Notes: generated by a model from the letters alone, not told the origin. A stretch of 64,000 bases of DNA from Caballeronia pedi (GCF_001544915.2 NZ_FCOE02000012.1:124001-188000), one strand, 5' to 3'; numbered from the stretch's first letter, positions 8,543 to 18,025 are shown. Numbers and translations are program-made.

Positions 8543-9657
8543 ATCCCCACATGAAGCTGCAAACACCGCTCGCGTCCACGCCTGGCACGCAACGCTGGCG
8601 CGCGCGCTGGCCGCAATTGCGCGTGGCATGCGTGATCGCGGCGGCCGTCGCTTTCGCGATGTTCGCCGCGCTCGCGTTGATCGCGCTGATGCACGTTTCC
8701 ATCGCCGATGCGCTCGCCGCGTTCGCCGATGGCGCATGGGGCTCGCCGTACGCGATCGGCGCGTCGATCAATCGCAGCCTCGCGTTCGCACTCGTCGGCA
8801 CGGGCTTCGTGATCGCGAATCGAGCGAAGCTCACGAACGTCGGCGGGGAAGGGCAACTCGCGATCGGCGGCATGGTTGCGACCGCGATGAGTCTCTATGG
8901 CGGTTGCGCGCATCTGCCGTTCGGCCTGGCGTTCATGGTGCCGATGCTGTGCGCGGCTGCGGCGGGCGCGATCTGGGGTGGCGTGCCCGGCGTGCTGAAG
9001 GCGAAGGCCGGCACCAACGAAGTGATCAGCACGTTGCTGCTCTCGTTCATCGCGGTATGGCTGCTCTACTGGTGCGTGCAGAGCGAAGCGCTGCTGCGCC
9101 AGCCGATGACGACCGGCGCCACTCTGCCCGAATCGCTCGAAATCCCCGATCCAACCAAGCTGCCCGCGATCCTCGCCGCGAGCGGCATGAGCCTGAACAT
9201 CGGCCTGCCGGTGACGATCGTGCTCGCGGTTGCATCGGCCATTCTGCTCACGCGTACGCGCTTCGGTCTCGCGCTGCGTGCCGCCGGGCTGAACGCCATC
9301 GCGGCGAAACGCGCGGGCTTGCCGATCGCGTCATCGCTGGTCGGTGCGCTCGCGCTCGCGGGCGCGTTCAGCGGACTCGCCGGCGCGCTGATGCTGCAAG
9401 GCGATCAATACTCGCTCAAGGCGGGTTTTTCGTCGGGCTATGGCTTCGACGGGCTCGTGGTCGGCCTGCTCGCGCGCGGATCGATCACCGGCGTGTTCGC
9501 CGCGGCGCTGCTGTTCGGCTTTCTGCGCTCGGGCGGCATCAACATGGAGATGGTCGCGCAGGTGCCTTCGGCGCTCGTGCTGATCGTGCAGGGCATCGTC
9601 ACGATCGCGCTCGCGGGCGGCGCGTTGTGGCTCGACCGGGGAGAAACACGGCGATGA
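8539..9657 (+). CDS. ABC transporter permease (BMP-type importer, subunit 1)
   Basis: A 372-residue membrane protein of the branched-chain/nucleoside permease family with about eight to ten hydrophobic segments. The typical conserved stretches GTGFVIANRAKLTNVGGEGQ and KAGTNEVISTLLLSF are present. The start ATG overlaps the ATPase stop by 4 nt; an ATG at 8551 is a possible alternative. It forms the inner-membrane channel with the next gene. Confidence 0.9.
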   Translation: MNPHMKLQTPLASTPGTQRWRARWPQLRVACVIAAAVAFAMFAALALIALMHVSIADALAAFADGAWGSPYAIGASINRSLAFALVGTGFVIANRAKLTNVGGEGQLAIGGMVATAMSLYGGCAHLPFGLAFMVPMLCAAAAGAIWGGVPGVLKAKAGTNEVISTLLLSFIAVWLLYWCVQSEALLRQPMTTGATLPESLEIPDPTKLPAILAASGMSLNIGLPVTIVLAVASAILLTRTRFGLALRAAGLNAIAAKRAGLPIASSLVGALALAGAFSGLAGALMLQGDQYSLKAGFSSGYGFDGLVVGLLARGSITGVFAAALLFGFLRSGGINMEMVAQVPSALVLIVQGIVTIALAGGALWLDRGETRR

Positions 9658-10571
9658 ATCTTGAACTTCTCGCGGTCTTCGCGGGCGCATCCATTCGTCT
9701 CTGCGCGCCGATGCTGCTTGCCGCAACCGGCGAGCTCGTGAGCGAGCGCGCGGGCGTGCTCAACATGAGCGTCGAAGGCATGATGCTCACCGGCGCATTT
9801 CTCGGCGCGACGTTTTCATGGCTCACCGGCAGCCCGTCGATCGGCCTGCTGTGCGGCATGCTCGGCGTGATTCCGCTCGCGCTGCTGCAGGCTTTCCTGA
9901 GCGTGACCTTGCGCGCGAACCAGATCGTGACGGGCATCGGCATTAACATTCTCGCGCTCGGCGGCACGACGCTCGCTTATCGCGAGATCTTCGGTGAACG
10001 ATCGAGCGCCGCGATTCCGGGACTCGCGCACTGGTCGCCTCCCGTGCTGGGCCAATTGCCGCTGGTCGGTGAACCCGTGTTCGGGCAGGTCTGGTTGCTG
10101 TATGCGGGGCTCGCGGTGCTGCTCGCCACCTCGGTCGTCATGCGCCGCACGGCGCTCGGCGTTGCGCTGCACGCAACGGGCGTCGCGCCGCGTGCGGTCG
10201 ATCAGTCGGGCCTGCCAGTCGCGCGCATCCGCTACGGCGCGGTGTTGTTCTCGGGCGTGATGTCGGCGGCGGCGGGCTGCTTCATTTCCATCGGCGACAT
10301 TCACACGTTCACCGAAGGCATGACGAACGGGACGGGCTATCTCGCGATCGCGGCGATCATCTTCGGCAACTGGAAGATCGGCCGCACGGCGCTTGCGTGC
10401 CTGTTGTTCGGCGCGGCCACTGCGATGCAGTTCCAATTGCCGATGTTCGGCCTGCACGTGCCGACGGCGCTGCTCATCATGCTGCCGTACCTGCTCGCGC
10501 TGGTGGCGGTAGCAGGCCTGATCGGCCGGCAGACCGCGCCGCCCGCGCTCACGCAGCCGTTCAAACGCTAG
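9654..10571 (+). CDS. ABC transporter permease (BMP-type importer, subunit 2)
   Basis: A 305-residue permease partner with the family segment ERAGVLNMSVEGMMLTGAF near residues 30-48 and at least eight hydrophobic helices. It overlaps the preceding permease by 4 nt (ATGA), continuing the translational coupling seen through the whole operon. With the binding protein and ATPase it completes a nucleoside/heterocycle-type importer. Confidence 0.9.
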   Translation: MNLELLAVFAGASIRLCAPMLLAATGELVSERAGVLNMSVEGMMLTGAFLGATFSWLTGSPSIGLLCGMLGVIPLALLQAFLSVTLRANQIVTGIGINILALGGTTLAYREIFGERSSAAIPGLAHWSPPVLGQLPLVGEPVFGQVWLLYAGLAVLLATSVVMRRTALGVALHATGVAPRAVDQSGLPVARIRYGAVLFSGVMSAAAGCFISIGDIHTFTEGMTNGTGYLAIAAIIFGNWKIGRTALACLLFGAATAMQFQLPMFGLHVPTALLIMLPYLLALVAVAGLIGRQTAPPALTQPFKR

Positions 10572-10636
10572 CGGCGGCGATGCGACGGAGTACCATCGTG
10601 TTTCGTCGCGCCGTGTTCAACTCATCGATCGAATTC

Positions 10637-11329
10637 ATGCCACGTACCGCTGTTCCCGCGAAGAACAAGAAAGACGAGCCCACACGCCGCCAGCAGCTCG
10701 CCGCCAAGACGCGCGAGCGCATCTTCAGGATCGCCATCAGGGAGTTCGCCGACAAGGGCTTCAGCGGTGCGCGCGTCGAGACCATCGCGAACCGCGCGAA
10801 GGTGAACATCCGCATGATCTATCACTATTTCGGCGGCAAGGAAGCGCTTTATGTCGAAGTGCTCGAACATGTGCTCGCGCGGCTGCGCGAAGCGGAACTC
10901 GCAGTAACGCTCGACGTGCGTACCGTCGATCCCACGGCCGGCATCCTGCAACTCTACGATTTCACCGAAGGCCATTTCGCGGCGCATCCGGAATTGCTGT
11001 GCCTGCTGTCGTGGGAGAACCTGAATCGCGCACGTTTCCTGAAGCGCTCGAAAGTGATCCAGGCGATGTCATCGCCCGTGCTCGACAAGCTGCGCACGCT
11101 GATCCGGCGCGGCGAGACCGCGGGCACCTTGCGTCGCGGCATCGATCCGCTGCATCTGTACGTGACGCTCGTGAGCCTCGCCTATTTTCATAAGTCGAAT
11201 GCGTACACGATCTCGCGGATGTTCGATACCGACATGCTCGCGCCTTCATGGCAATGCGCGCACAAGGCGCAGGCGCATGAACTGGTGCGCGCGTTCCTCG
11301 CCGGGGAGCGTGTGCTCGAACTGACGTAG
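10637..11329 (+). CDS. TetR/AcrR family transcriptional regulator
   Basis: A 230-residue TetR protein. A basic N-terminus precedes the helix-turn-helix (about residues 18-65, with FADKGFSGARVETIANRA and the recognition helix near IRMIYHYFGGKEALY); the rest is the ligand-binding domain, with LLCLLSWENLNRARFL near 115-130. ATG 10637 is preferred over one at 10580 because the extra 19 residues look unrelated to TetR proteins. Lying just after the ABC operon, it probably controls the importer and the divergent hydrolase operon, much as RutR-like regulators control pyrimidine use. Confidence 0.85.
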   Translation: MPRTAVPAKNKKDEPTRRQQLAAKTRERIFRIAIREFADKGFSGARVETIANRAKVNIRMIYHYFGGKEALYVEVLEHVLARLREAELAVTLDVRTVDPTAGILQLYDFTEGHFAAHPELLCLLSWENLNRARFLKRSKVIQAMSSPVLDKLRTLIRRGETAGTLRRGIDPLHLYVTLVSLAYFHKSNAYTISRMFDTDMLAPSWQCAHKAQAHELVRAFLAGERVLELT

Positions 11330-11334
11330 GCCCT

Positions 11335-12231
11335 TCAGTTGACGAGCTTTCGGCGCCTGGCAATCGATCTCACGATCAGCAGGCCGGCGACCATTACCGC
11401 AAGCGACATCAGCGTCGTCACCGTGCCGAGCGCGTAGATGACGGGCGTCGTCACCGATGTCGTCAGGCCCTGCAATTCGAGCGGCAGCGTGTTCTGATCG
11501 CCTATCGCCTGCGAGGTGCGCGCGATCTCGTCCCACGACAGCGTGAAGCCGAACATGCCGACGCCGATCACCGAAGGCCCGATGATCGGCAGCACCACAT
11601 GCCTGAACGACTGCCACGGCGAAGCGCCGAGATCGCGCGCCGCTTCCTCGTACGCCGGATTGAAACGGTTGAAGACCGCGAACATCACGAGCAGGCCGAA
11701 CGGCAGCGTCCACGTGAGATGCGCGCCGAGCGCCGAGGTGAAGAGACCCATCGACGTGGTCCAGCTATCCGCGAACGACTGAAAGCCCCATTCGTTCGAC
11801 AGATATTTGATGAGCGTGTCGAGCAGGCGAAAGGTGAGGCCAATACCGAGCGATACGATGATAGACGGCATGATGAGGCTCGCCACGGAAACGTAGAACA
11901 CCGCGGTATCGCCGCGAAAGCGCCGCCTGAACGCAAGGCCCGCGCTCAGTGAGAACAGCACCGTCAGGACCGTCACCGCGAGCGCGAGCTTGACGGAGCG
12001 TGCGAACGCGGCCCAGATGTCGATATCGCCGACGCCGTCGCGCAAGGCGGCGAACCAGTGCAGCGAGACGCCGCGCATCGGGAAGGTGAGACCGCCTTCC
12101 GGACCCTGGAAGGACAGAATGAAGATCGTGATGACCGGCCCGTACAGGAACAGCACGAACAGCCCGAAGATGAGCGCGAGCCAGTAGAAGCTCGCGGGCC
12201 GATGTTCCCGATGCGCGATTGCACCCGCCAT
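11335..12231 (-). CDS. ABC transporter permease, spermidine/putrescine type (PotC-like)
   Basis: A 298-residue inner-membrane permease with six predicted helices and the cytoplasmic EAA loop EEAARDLGASPWQSFRHVVLP. The C-terminal subgroup resembles PotC/YdcV. ATG 12231 has AAGGAG about 9 nt upstream. It is the last gene of a minus-strand operon made of ATPase, binding protein and two permeases. Confidence 0.9.
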   Translation of the reverse strand: MAGAIAHREHRPASFYWLALIFGLFVLFLYGPVITIFILSFQGPEGGLTFPMRGVSLHWFAALRDGVGDIDIWAAFARSVKLALAVTVLTVLFSLSAGLAFRRRFRGDTAVFYVSVASLIMPSIIVSLGIGLTFRLLDTLIKYLSNEWGFQSFADSWTTSMGLFTSALGAHLTWTLPFGLLVMFAVFNRFNPAYEEAARDLGASPWQSFRHVVLPIIGPSVIGVGMFGFTLSWDEIARTSQAIGDQNTLPLELQGLTTSVTTPVIYALGTVTTLMSLAVMVAGLLIVRSIARRRKLVN

Positions 12232-12232
12232 G

Positions 12233-13147
12233 TCACAACTCCTTTCTGATATCGACGGCGCGCGTCAGTGCCCATACGATCATCAGCACGACGGCGAGCA
12301 GGATGATCGCGTTGGCCGCGGCGGCGGGAAACTGCAGATAGCCCGTCTGCACCTGGATGATCTTGCCCACCGAGGCGATTTGCTGTCCGCCCATCACGCC
12401 GACGGTGAGAAAGTCGCCCATTACGATGGTGACGACGAAGATCGAGCCGATCACGATGCCCGTCTTCGACAGCGGCAGCACCACGTCGCGGATGACCTGC
12501 CAGCCGCTTGCGCCGGCGTCGCGCGCCGCTTCGAGCAGCGCACGGTCGATGCGCATCATCGCGTTGAAGATCGGCACGATCATGAAGAACGTGTAGAGAT
12601 GCACGAACGCGAGCACGACCGAGAAGTTCGAGTACAGCAGCCATTCGATCGGCCGGTCGACGAGATGCGCCGACATCAGCGCCTGATTCACCAGTCCGTT
12701 GCGCCCGAGAAGCGGAATCCACGAGATCATGCGGATCACGTTCGAGGTCCAGAACGGAATCGTGCAGACGAGGAACAGCACGGTCTGCATCGCGGTGGTG
12801 CGCACATGAAAGGCGAGGAAGTACGCGATCGTGAAGCCGAGCACGAGCGTCACGGCCCACACGATCGCGCAGAACCTGAGTGTCGACCAGTAGGTCTTGA
12901 AGGTTACGCAGACATCCGTGAACGAACCGCAGCCGTCCAATATTGCCGCATAGTTCTTCAGCGTGAACGCCGGGATGATCTGATATTCGTTGAAGTCCCA
13001 GAAGCTCACGATCAGCGTGATCACGAGCGGCACGATGAAGAACAGCAGGAAGGTCAGCGTGAGGGGCGTCGCTTGCAGCCACGCGCTCACGCGCCGGTGA
13101 CGCACCGGTGTTTGCGTCGCCTGCTGGAGATATTCGACCGAAGCCAT
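12233..13147 (-). CDS. ABC transporter permease, spermidine/putrescine type (PotB-like)
   Basis: A 304-residue permease with the EAA motif LLEAARDAGASGWQVIRDVV and a conserved IRMISWIPLLGRNG segment before the periplasmic loop, typical of PotB/YdcU proteins. One nucleotide separates its stop from the start of the PotC-like gene. It pairs with that protein to form the membrane channel. Confidence 0.9.
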   Translation of the reverse strand: MASVEYLQQATQTPVRHRRVSAWLQATPLTLTFLLFFIVPLVITLIVSFWDFNEYQIIPAFTLKNYAAILDGCGSFTDVCVTFKTYWSTLRFCAIVWAVTLVLGFTIAYFLAFHVRTTAMQTVLFLVCTIPFWTSNVIRMISWIPLLGRNGLVNQALMSAHLVDRPIEWLLYSNFSVVLAFVHLYTFFMIVPIFNAMMRIDRALLEAARDAGASGWQVIRDVVLPLSKTGIVIGSIFVVTIVMGDFLTVGVMGGQQIASVGKIIQVQTGYLQFPAAAANAIILLAVVLMIVWALTRAVDIRKEL

Positions 13148-13163
13148 CGTGAGCGGCGCTCCC

Positions 13164-14453
13164 TTATGCGGCGATGAACTCGTTCCATTTCTGGACCATG
13201 TAGATGTTCTCGTCCATCACCGCGTTCCAGCAGGCGATCGCCCCCATGCGCTGGTTGTACGCGCCGCCGTCGCGCACGCTGCCGGCTTTCTCAAGCAGCT
13301 GGCCGTCGGGCGCCTTGATGTCCTGCGCGGCGGGCTTGCCTTCCATCCAGTAGTCCCACTCGTAAGCCTGCATGTGCGACTTGGCCGTTTCGGTCACGCC
13401 GGGGTAATAACCCTGGCGCATCAGATACGCGCCCGCCCAGCCGTCCTGGAACCAGTTGACGAATTCATACGCGGCATCCAGTTTCCTGCCCTGCAGCGAA
13501 CGCGGAAAGCCGAAGCCCGAGGCCCACGAGCGATAGCCTTCCTTGAGCGGCTGGAACTTGCACGCGATGCCCATCGTGCGGACCTTGGTGACGGCGGGCG
13601 ACCACATCGACTGGATCACCACTTCGCCCGAGGCCATCAGGTTCACGCTCTCGTTGAAGTCGCGCCAGAACGCACGGAACTGTCCGGCGCGCTTCGCTTC
13701 GATCAGCATCCTGATGGTCTGGTCGATCTCCGCCTTCGTCATGTTGCCCTTGTCGCCGTACTTGACCTGACCCGTCGCCTCGATCGCCATGGCCGCATCC
13801 ATGATGCCGATGGCCGGAATGTTGAGCAGCGCCGCTTTTCCCTTGAACTGCGGGTTGAGCAGGTCGGCCCATGTCGTCACGGGCCGCGAGATCAGATCCG
13901 GGCGGATGCCGAGCGTGTCCGCGTTGTACGTCGTGGGGATGAGCGTCATCCATTCGGTGGGTGTCGTGCTGAATTCGGTCGAGCGCGCGCCCTTGAGAAA
14001 CATCACTTTCTTCGGTGCGGTGCCCTGATCGCCGATCTTCTTGCCGTTCACCTCTCCTTTGGTCAAGACGGGCGTGATCTTGTCAGCGAGCCTGATGCGC
14101 TTCGCGTCCATGCCCGCGAGCGTGCCGGCGGGAATCAGCTTCTTGAGCGAGAAGTATTCGGTATCGACGATATCGAACGAATTCGGTTGCGTGATGATGC
14201 GCTTGGTCACATCGTCGGTCGTGACCGGAATGTATTGAATCTCGATGCCCGTATCTTCCTTGAACTTCTTCGCGATCTCCGCGCTCTGGTTTACCGCGGT
14301 GCCGAGATAGCGCAGCGTGATCTTCTCCTGCGCGTGCACGTAGGGAAACCCGGCGATGCCCGCCGCCGCGACCGCGCCCTTGATGAAAGTGCGGCGTGAA
14401 ATTCCTGCGTTCGTGGTGTCTGCATCGCGTGCGTTGGCTTGTTCGTCGTTCAT
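13164..14453 (-). CDS. ABC transporter substrate-binding protein, PotD-like, Tat signal
   Basis: A 429-residue periplasmic binding protein of the spermidine/putrescine type. The N-terminus carries a twin-arginine signal SRRTFIKG (residues 19-26), a hydrophobic core and likely cleavage near HA|QE (about 41), so it is exported folded. ATG 14453 has GAGGAG about 7 nt upstream. The ligand is probably a cationic or nitrogen-rich organic molecule; similarity does not decide which. Confidence 0.9.
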   Translation of the reverse strand: MNDEQANARDADTTNAGISRRTFIKGAVAAAGIAGFPYVHAQEKITLRYLGTAVNQSAEIAKKFKEDTGIEIQYIPVTTDDVTKRIITQPNSFDIVDTEYFSLKKLIPAGTLAGMDAKRIRLADKITPVLTKGEVNGKKIGDQGTAPKKVMFLKGARSTEFSTTPTEWMTLIPTTYNADTLGIRPDLISRPVTTWADLLNPQFKGKAALLNIPAIGIMDAAMAIEATGQVKYGDKGNMTKAEIDQTIRMLIEAKRAGQFRAFWRDFNESVNLMASGEVVIQSMWSPAVTKVRTMGIACKFQPLKEGYRSWASGFGFPRSLQGRKLDAAYEFVNWFQDGWAGAYLMRQGYYPGVTETAKSHMQAYEWDYWMEGKPAAQDIKAPDGQLLEKAGSVRDGGAYNQRMGAIACWNAVMDENIYMVQKWNEFIAA

Positions 14454-14490
14454 GGACTCTCCTCGAATTTGAAGTTGTGAATGCCTGAGT

Positions 14491-15546
14491 TCACGCGGCG
14501 AGCGGATGCGCGTTCTGCTCGTCCCACCATACCGTCACGCGCGCGCCGGGGCCGGCGCGTTGCGCATCGTAGTCGGCGTCACTGATCATCGAGACGAGCT
14601 CGGACGAACCGTCGAGCGGATCGAGCGTCATGCGCAGATGCGTGCCCTGATACTCGGCTTCGCGCACCGTGCATGCGAGTCCGCCGATGCGCAGAAGACC
14701 GCTGTCGCCGGCGCTCGTGCCGGGCGCGACGCCCTGCGGCGCGATGCGCAGATGATCGGCTCGCACCGTGAAAAGCCGCCCGCTGGAACCGAGCACGTTA
14801 TGGCCGCCCAGAAAGCGCGCGACGAATTCCGTGCGCGGCCGATTGAATACGTCGAAAGGCGTGCCGCTCTGCTCGATATGACCGTGGCTCATCACGACGA
14901 CGAGATCCGCGAGCGCCATCGCTTCCTCCTGCGAATGCGTGACGTGCACGAAGGTGATGCCGAGCTCCTTCTGCCAGCGCTTGAGTTCGGCGCGCATCTG
15001 CACGCGCAGGAACGGATCGAGCGCGGAGAGCGGCTCGTCGAGCAGCAGGCAGCGCGGCTCGTTGAGCAGCGCGCGCGCAAGCGCGATGCGCTGTTGCTGT
15101 CCGCCCGAAAGCTGCGCAGGCTTGCGGTTCGCGTAGGACGACATCGCGACGAGTTCGAGCAGTTCGCCCGCGCGCTTCCTGCGCGCTTCCTTCGCGACGC
15201 CGCGCACCTTGAGACTGAACGCGACGTTGTCGAGCGCCGAGAGATGCGGGAAGAGCGCGTAGCTCTGAAACACCATGGCCGTGCCGCGCGCGACCGGCTG
15301 CTCGCGCGTGACATTGCGCCCGCCGATCAGCACATCGCCTTCGGATACCCACTCGTGGCCCGCGATCATGCGCAGGGTCGACGTCTTGCCGCAGCCGGAC
15401 GGCCCGAGCAGACAGCAATACGCTCCGCCGGGAATGCGCAGATCGATGGCGTCGACAGCGAGCGCATCGCCATAGCGCTTCGAAACATGCACGAGCTCGA
15501 TATCGGCCGGGCTCGCTCGAACCACCGTGGATGCCGGTTGAACCAT
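14491..15546 (-). CDS. ABC transporter ATP-binding protein, PotA-like
   Basis: This 351-residue ATPase has Walker A GPSGCGKT (48-55), Q-loop FQSYALFP, signature LSGGQ (146-150), Walker B LLLDE (167-171), switch His in HVTHSQEEA and a C-terminal TOBE region (about 270-345). Start ATG 15546 has AGGA about 10 nt upstream; the longer reading to 15705 has no family similarity. It is the first gene of the importer operon and lies behind a minus-strand sigma-54 motif at 15596-15611. Confidence 0.9.
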   Translation of the reverse strand: MVQPASTVVRASPADIELVHVSKRYGDALAVDAIDLRIPGGAYCCLLGPSGCGKTSTLRMIAGHEWVSEGDVLIGGRNVTREQPVARGTAMVFQSYALFPHLSALDNVAFSLKVRGVAKEARRKRAGELLELVAMSSYANRKPAQLSGGQQQRIALARALLNEPRCLLLDEPLSALDPFLRVQMRAELKRWQKELGITFVHVTHSQEEAMALADLVVVMSHGHIEQSGTPFDVFNRPRTEFVARFLGGHNVLGSSGRLFTVRADHLRIAPQGVAPGTSAGDSGLLRIGGLACTVREAEYQGTHLRMTLDPLDGSSELVSMISDADYDAQRAGPGARVTVWWDEQNAHPLAA

Positions 15547-15595
15547 GAAGGCTTGTCCTGTTGAGGAGGCTGATTGAATGCAGCGGGCAAGCCAT

Positions 15596-15611
15596 TGCAA
15601 GACATATGCCA
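15596..15611 (-). promoter_or_regulatory. Candidate sigma-54 promoter for the PotA-type ABC operon
   Basis: Read on the minus strand the sequence is TGGCAT-N5-TTGCA, one mismatch from the sigma-54 consensus, with correct GG/GC spacing. The transcript would start near 15584, about 38 nt before the ATG at 15546. A plus-strand sigma-54 motif lies 75 bp away, facing the other operon. Confidence 0.6.
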
Positions 15612-15686
15612 TTCGTGCCCGGCCGCGCATTCGAGGCGCGCGATGAGGAACGCTGCACGGTGCGCTGACAGCAGGTGCCGACGAAT

Positions 15687-15702
15687 TGGCGCGCATATTG
15701 CA
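15687..15702 (+). promoter_or_regulatory. Candidate sigma-54 promoter for the deacetylase/GntR/flavin reductase operon
   Basis: The sequence TGGCGC-N5-TTGCA differs from the sigma-54 consensus at a single position. Transcription would begin near 15714, about 100 nt upstream of the ATG at 15818. It is divergent from the minus-strand motif at 15596-15611, and the 75 bp between them could hold a shared activator site. Confidence 0.55.
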
Positions 15703-15817
15703 CACGATCGCGGACCCCGATCGTCTGCGTTTGCAGGTGTTCGACGTGTGCGATCGAGGTGCGGATCACGTCCGCCATGGGGCATGACCTAACCAAACCG
15801 GTTCATCACATTCGACA

Positions 15818-16735
15818 ATGAACGACTTCGATCCGTTGAAGACGCATGGACGTTTCGACTATCGCCCGATCCACGAAAGCGATGGTTATCGCTGGCCAAA
15901 CGGCGCGGGCCTCGCGGTCTATCTCGGTTTCAACCTCGAACACTTCGTGTTCGGCGAGGGGCTGGGCGCGGCGCTCGGGCCGCTGTCGCCGCATCCCGAC
16001 GTGCTCAATTTCAGCTGGCGCGAGTACGGCAATCGCGTGGGCGCGTGGCGCTGCATCGAACTGTTCGATGCACTCGACCTGCCCGCGGGAACGCTCATCA
16101 ACACCTCGCTCTACGATCACTGTCCCGAGCTCGTCGAAGCATGCGCCGCGCGCGGCGACGAACTCATCGCGCACGGTCACACGAACGCGCGGCGTCAGAG
16201 CGATCTCGACGAGGACGGCGAACGCGCGTTGCTCGCGCACTGCCGCGCGCGCATCCTCGAACGTTCCGGCGCAGCGCCTTCGGGATGGCTCTCGCCGTGG
16301 ATCTCCGAATCGCATCGCACGCCGGACCTGCTCGCCGAGACGGGTTACCGTTACACGCTCAACTGGTGTCACGACGACCGGCCCGTGCGCATGAACACGC
16401 GCGGCGGCCCGCTCTGGTCGATTCCCTATCCGCAGGAGCTGAACGACCTGCCGATGATCATGGCGCGTCAGATGGACATGCGCGACTTCGCGGACATGAT
16501 CATCGATCAGTTCGACGAGATGCTCGAACAGACGCAGCGCGCGCGCACGCCGCAGGCGCTCGTGATGGGCATTGCGCTGCATCCGTATATCGTCGGGCAA
16601 CCGTATCGGTTGCGGCATCTGCGACGCGCGCTCGCGCATATCGCGGCGGCGCGCGAGGACATCTGGCTGACGACGCCCGGCGCGATCGCGCGTCATGCCG
16701 ACGAAGCCGTGCCCGTTCCGGTGCAGGCCGCATGA
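15818..16735 (+). CDS. PuuE-like polysaccharide deacetylase family protein (possible allantoinase-type amidohydrolase)
   Basis: This 305-residue protein belongs to the NodB-homology deacetylase superfamily and resembles PuuE, the metal-independent allantoinase: the segment EYGNRVGAWRCIELFD, then ELIAHGHTN, and GIALHPYIVGQPYRL near the C-terminus align with the PuuE pattern. It has no signal peptide, so a cytoplasmic ureide or amide substrate fits better than cell-wall sugar. No clear ribosome binding site precedes the ATG at 15818. It is first in an operon with a GntR regulator and a flavin reductase, divergent from a polyamine-type importer. Confidence 0.78.
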   Translation: MNDFDPLKTHGRFDYRPIHESDGYRWPNGAGLAVYLGFNLEHFVFGEGLGAALGPLSPHPDVLNFSWREYGNRVGAWRCIELFDALDLPAGTLINTSLYDHCPELVEACAARGDELIAHGHTNARRQSDLDEDGERALLAHCRARILERSGAAPSGWLSPWISESHRTPDLLAETGYRYTLNWCHDDRPVRMNTRGGPLWSIPYPQELNDLPMIMARQMDMRDFADMIIDQFDEMLEQTQRARTPQALVMGIALHPYIVGQPYRLRHLRRALAHIAAAREDIWLTTPGAIARHADEAVPVPVQAA

Positions 16736-17436
16736 ACAGCGGGAAGGAGAGCGCGGACGCGCGCATCTACCGGTCGATCTTCGAAGGCGTGCTGAATCGC
16801 AGGCTCACGCCCGGCACGAAACTGCCCGAGCCCGAACTATGCGCGCTCTTCGGTGTGGGTCGCGCGGTCGTGCGGCGCGCGCTCGAAAGGCTCGCTTACG
16901 ACGGCATCGTCGTGCTGCGTCCGAACAAGGGCGCGGTGATCGCGCAGCCGACCCGCGAGGAGACGCGCGCGATCTTCGAGGCGCGGCGTGCGGTCGAGCG
17001 CGCGCTCGTCGAACTCGCGGCGCAGCGCGCGAGCGCCGCCGATATCGCCGCGTTGCGCGGACAGCTCGACGAGGAACACGAGGCGATGCATCGCTTCGAT
17101 CAGCCATCGTGGGCGCGGCTTGCGAGCGCGTTTCATCTGCGTATCGCGGCGCTCGCGGGCAATGCGATCCTCGAGCGCTATCTCAGCGAACTGATCTCTC
17201 GCTGCTCGCTGATCGTCGGCGCTTACGAGCCGGTCGGCAACGCGCCGTGCGAGCACGATGAGCACACTGTCATCCTCGATTGTCTCGAAACGCGCGATGC
17301 CGTGGGCGCGATCACGCACATGATGGCGCATCTGCACAGCCTCGAGGCGCGCATCGAGACATCGCGCATGCCGGGCGCAAACGGGCTCGCGCATCTCCTC
17401 GGCCTCGATCCCACACGACGAACCGCAGTGGAGTGA
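16732..17436 (+). CDS. GntR family regulator, FadR/FCD subgroup
   Basis: A 234-residue regulator with an N-terminal winged helix (about residues 9-70, including LTPGTKLPEPELCALFGVGRA in broken form around 25-45) and a C-terminal all-helical FCD-type domain carrying acidic and histidine ligands (FHLRIAALAGN, CEHDEHTVIL, HLHSLEAR). ATG 16732 overlaps the deacetylase stop by 4 nt. Being inside the operon, it likely autoregulates and controls the divergent importer. Confidence 0.87.
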   Translation: MNSGKESADARIYRSIFEGVLNRRLTPGTKLPEPELCALFGVGRAVVRRALERLAYDGIVVLRPNKGAVIAQPTREETRAIFEARRAVERALVELAAQRASAADIAALRGQLDEEHEAMHRFDQPSWARLASAFHLRIAALAGNAILERYLSELISRCSLIVGAYEPVGNAPCEHDEHTVILDCLETRDAVGAITHMMAHLHSLEARIETSRMPGANGLAHLLGLDPTRRTAVE

Positions 17437-17437
17437 T

Positions 17438-18025
17438 ATGGAAATCGATTTCGAAAGGATTACTGAGTACAAGCGTTACAAGCTGATGGCGAGTCTCATC
17501 GTGCCACGGCCCATTGCTCTCGTCACTACGCTCGGCGTGGACGGGACCGTCAACGCCGCGCCGTTCTCGATGTTCAACATGCTGGGCGAAGAGCCGCCGA
17601 TCGTCATGATCAGCATCAACCGGCTGGCCGACGGCACGTTGAAAGACACTGCGGTGAATGTCCCGCGTGAAAGGGAGTTCGTCGTACATCTCGCCGATGA
17701 AGCCATCGCGCAGCAGATGCATCGCTGCGGCGAACGCTTCGCTGCGGATGTTTCCGAGCTCGAACAAGTGGGTTTGAGCGCGCTTGCCTCGACGCGCGTG
17801 AAGCCGCCGCGCATTGCAGAGGCGCCCGTCGCGTTCGAGTGCGCGCTGTGGGAGACGCTCGAAACGGCGAGCCGCCACATCTTCATCGGCCGCGTGCTGA
17901 CGCTGCATGCGCGTGACGAACTCATCGATATCGATACGTGGCGCGTCCGCCTGGAGCATTACTTTCCGGTAGGTCGCTTCGGCGCGAGCGATTACGTGAC
18001 GACACGGGACCGCTTTCAGTTGTGA
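17438..18025 (+). CDS. Flavin reductase-like FMN-binding protein (DIM6/NTAB family)
   Basis: A 195-residue protein of the flavin reductase-like split-barrel family; ASLIVPRPIALVTTLG and NAAPFSMFNMLGEEPP are the typical FMN-binding segments. Such proteins supply reduced flavin to a monooxygenase or act as oxidoreductases. One nucleotide separates it from the GntR stop, and GGAG precedes the ATG. No partner monooxygenase is encoded nearby, so its role is open. Confidence 0.85.
   Translation: MEIDFERITEYKRYKLMASLIVPRPIALVTTLGVDGTVNAAPFSMFNMLGEEPPIVMISINRLADGTLKDTAVNVPREREFVVHLADEAIAQQMHRCGERFAADVSELEQVGLSALASTRVKPPRIAEAPVAFECALWETLETASRHIFIGRVLTLHARDELIDIDTWRVRLEHYFPVGRFGASDYVTTRDRFQL

Noticed and set aside
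12230..13177. Long plus-strand ORF opposite the ABC permease
   Set aside because: Arg/His/Glu-rich shadow in high-GC DNA; the minus strand encodes a clear permease with EAA motif.
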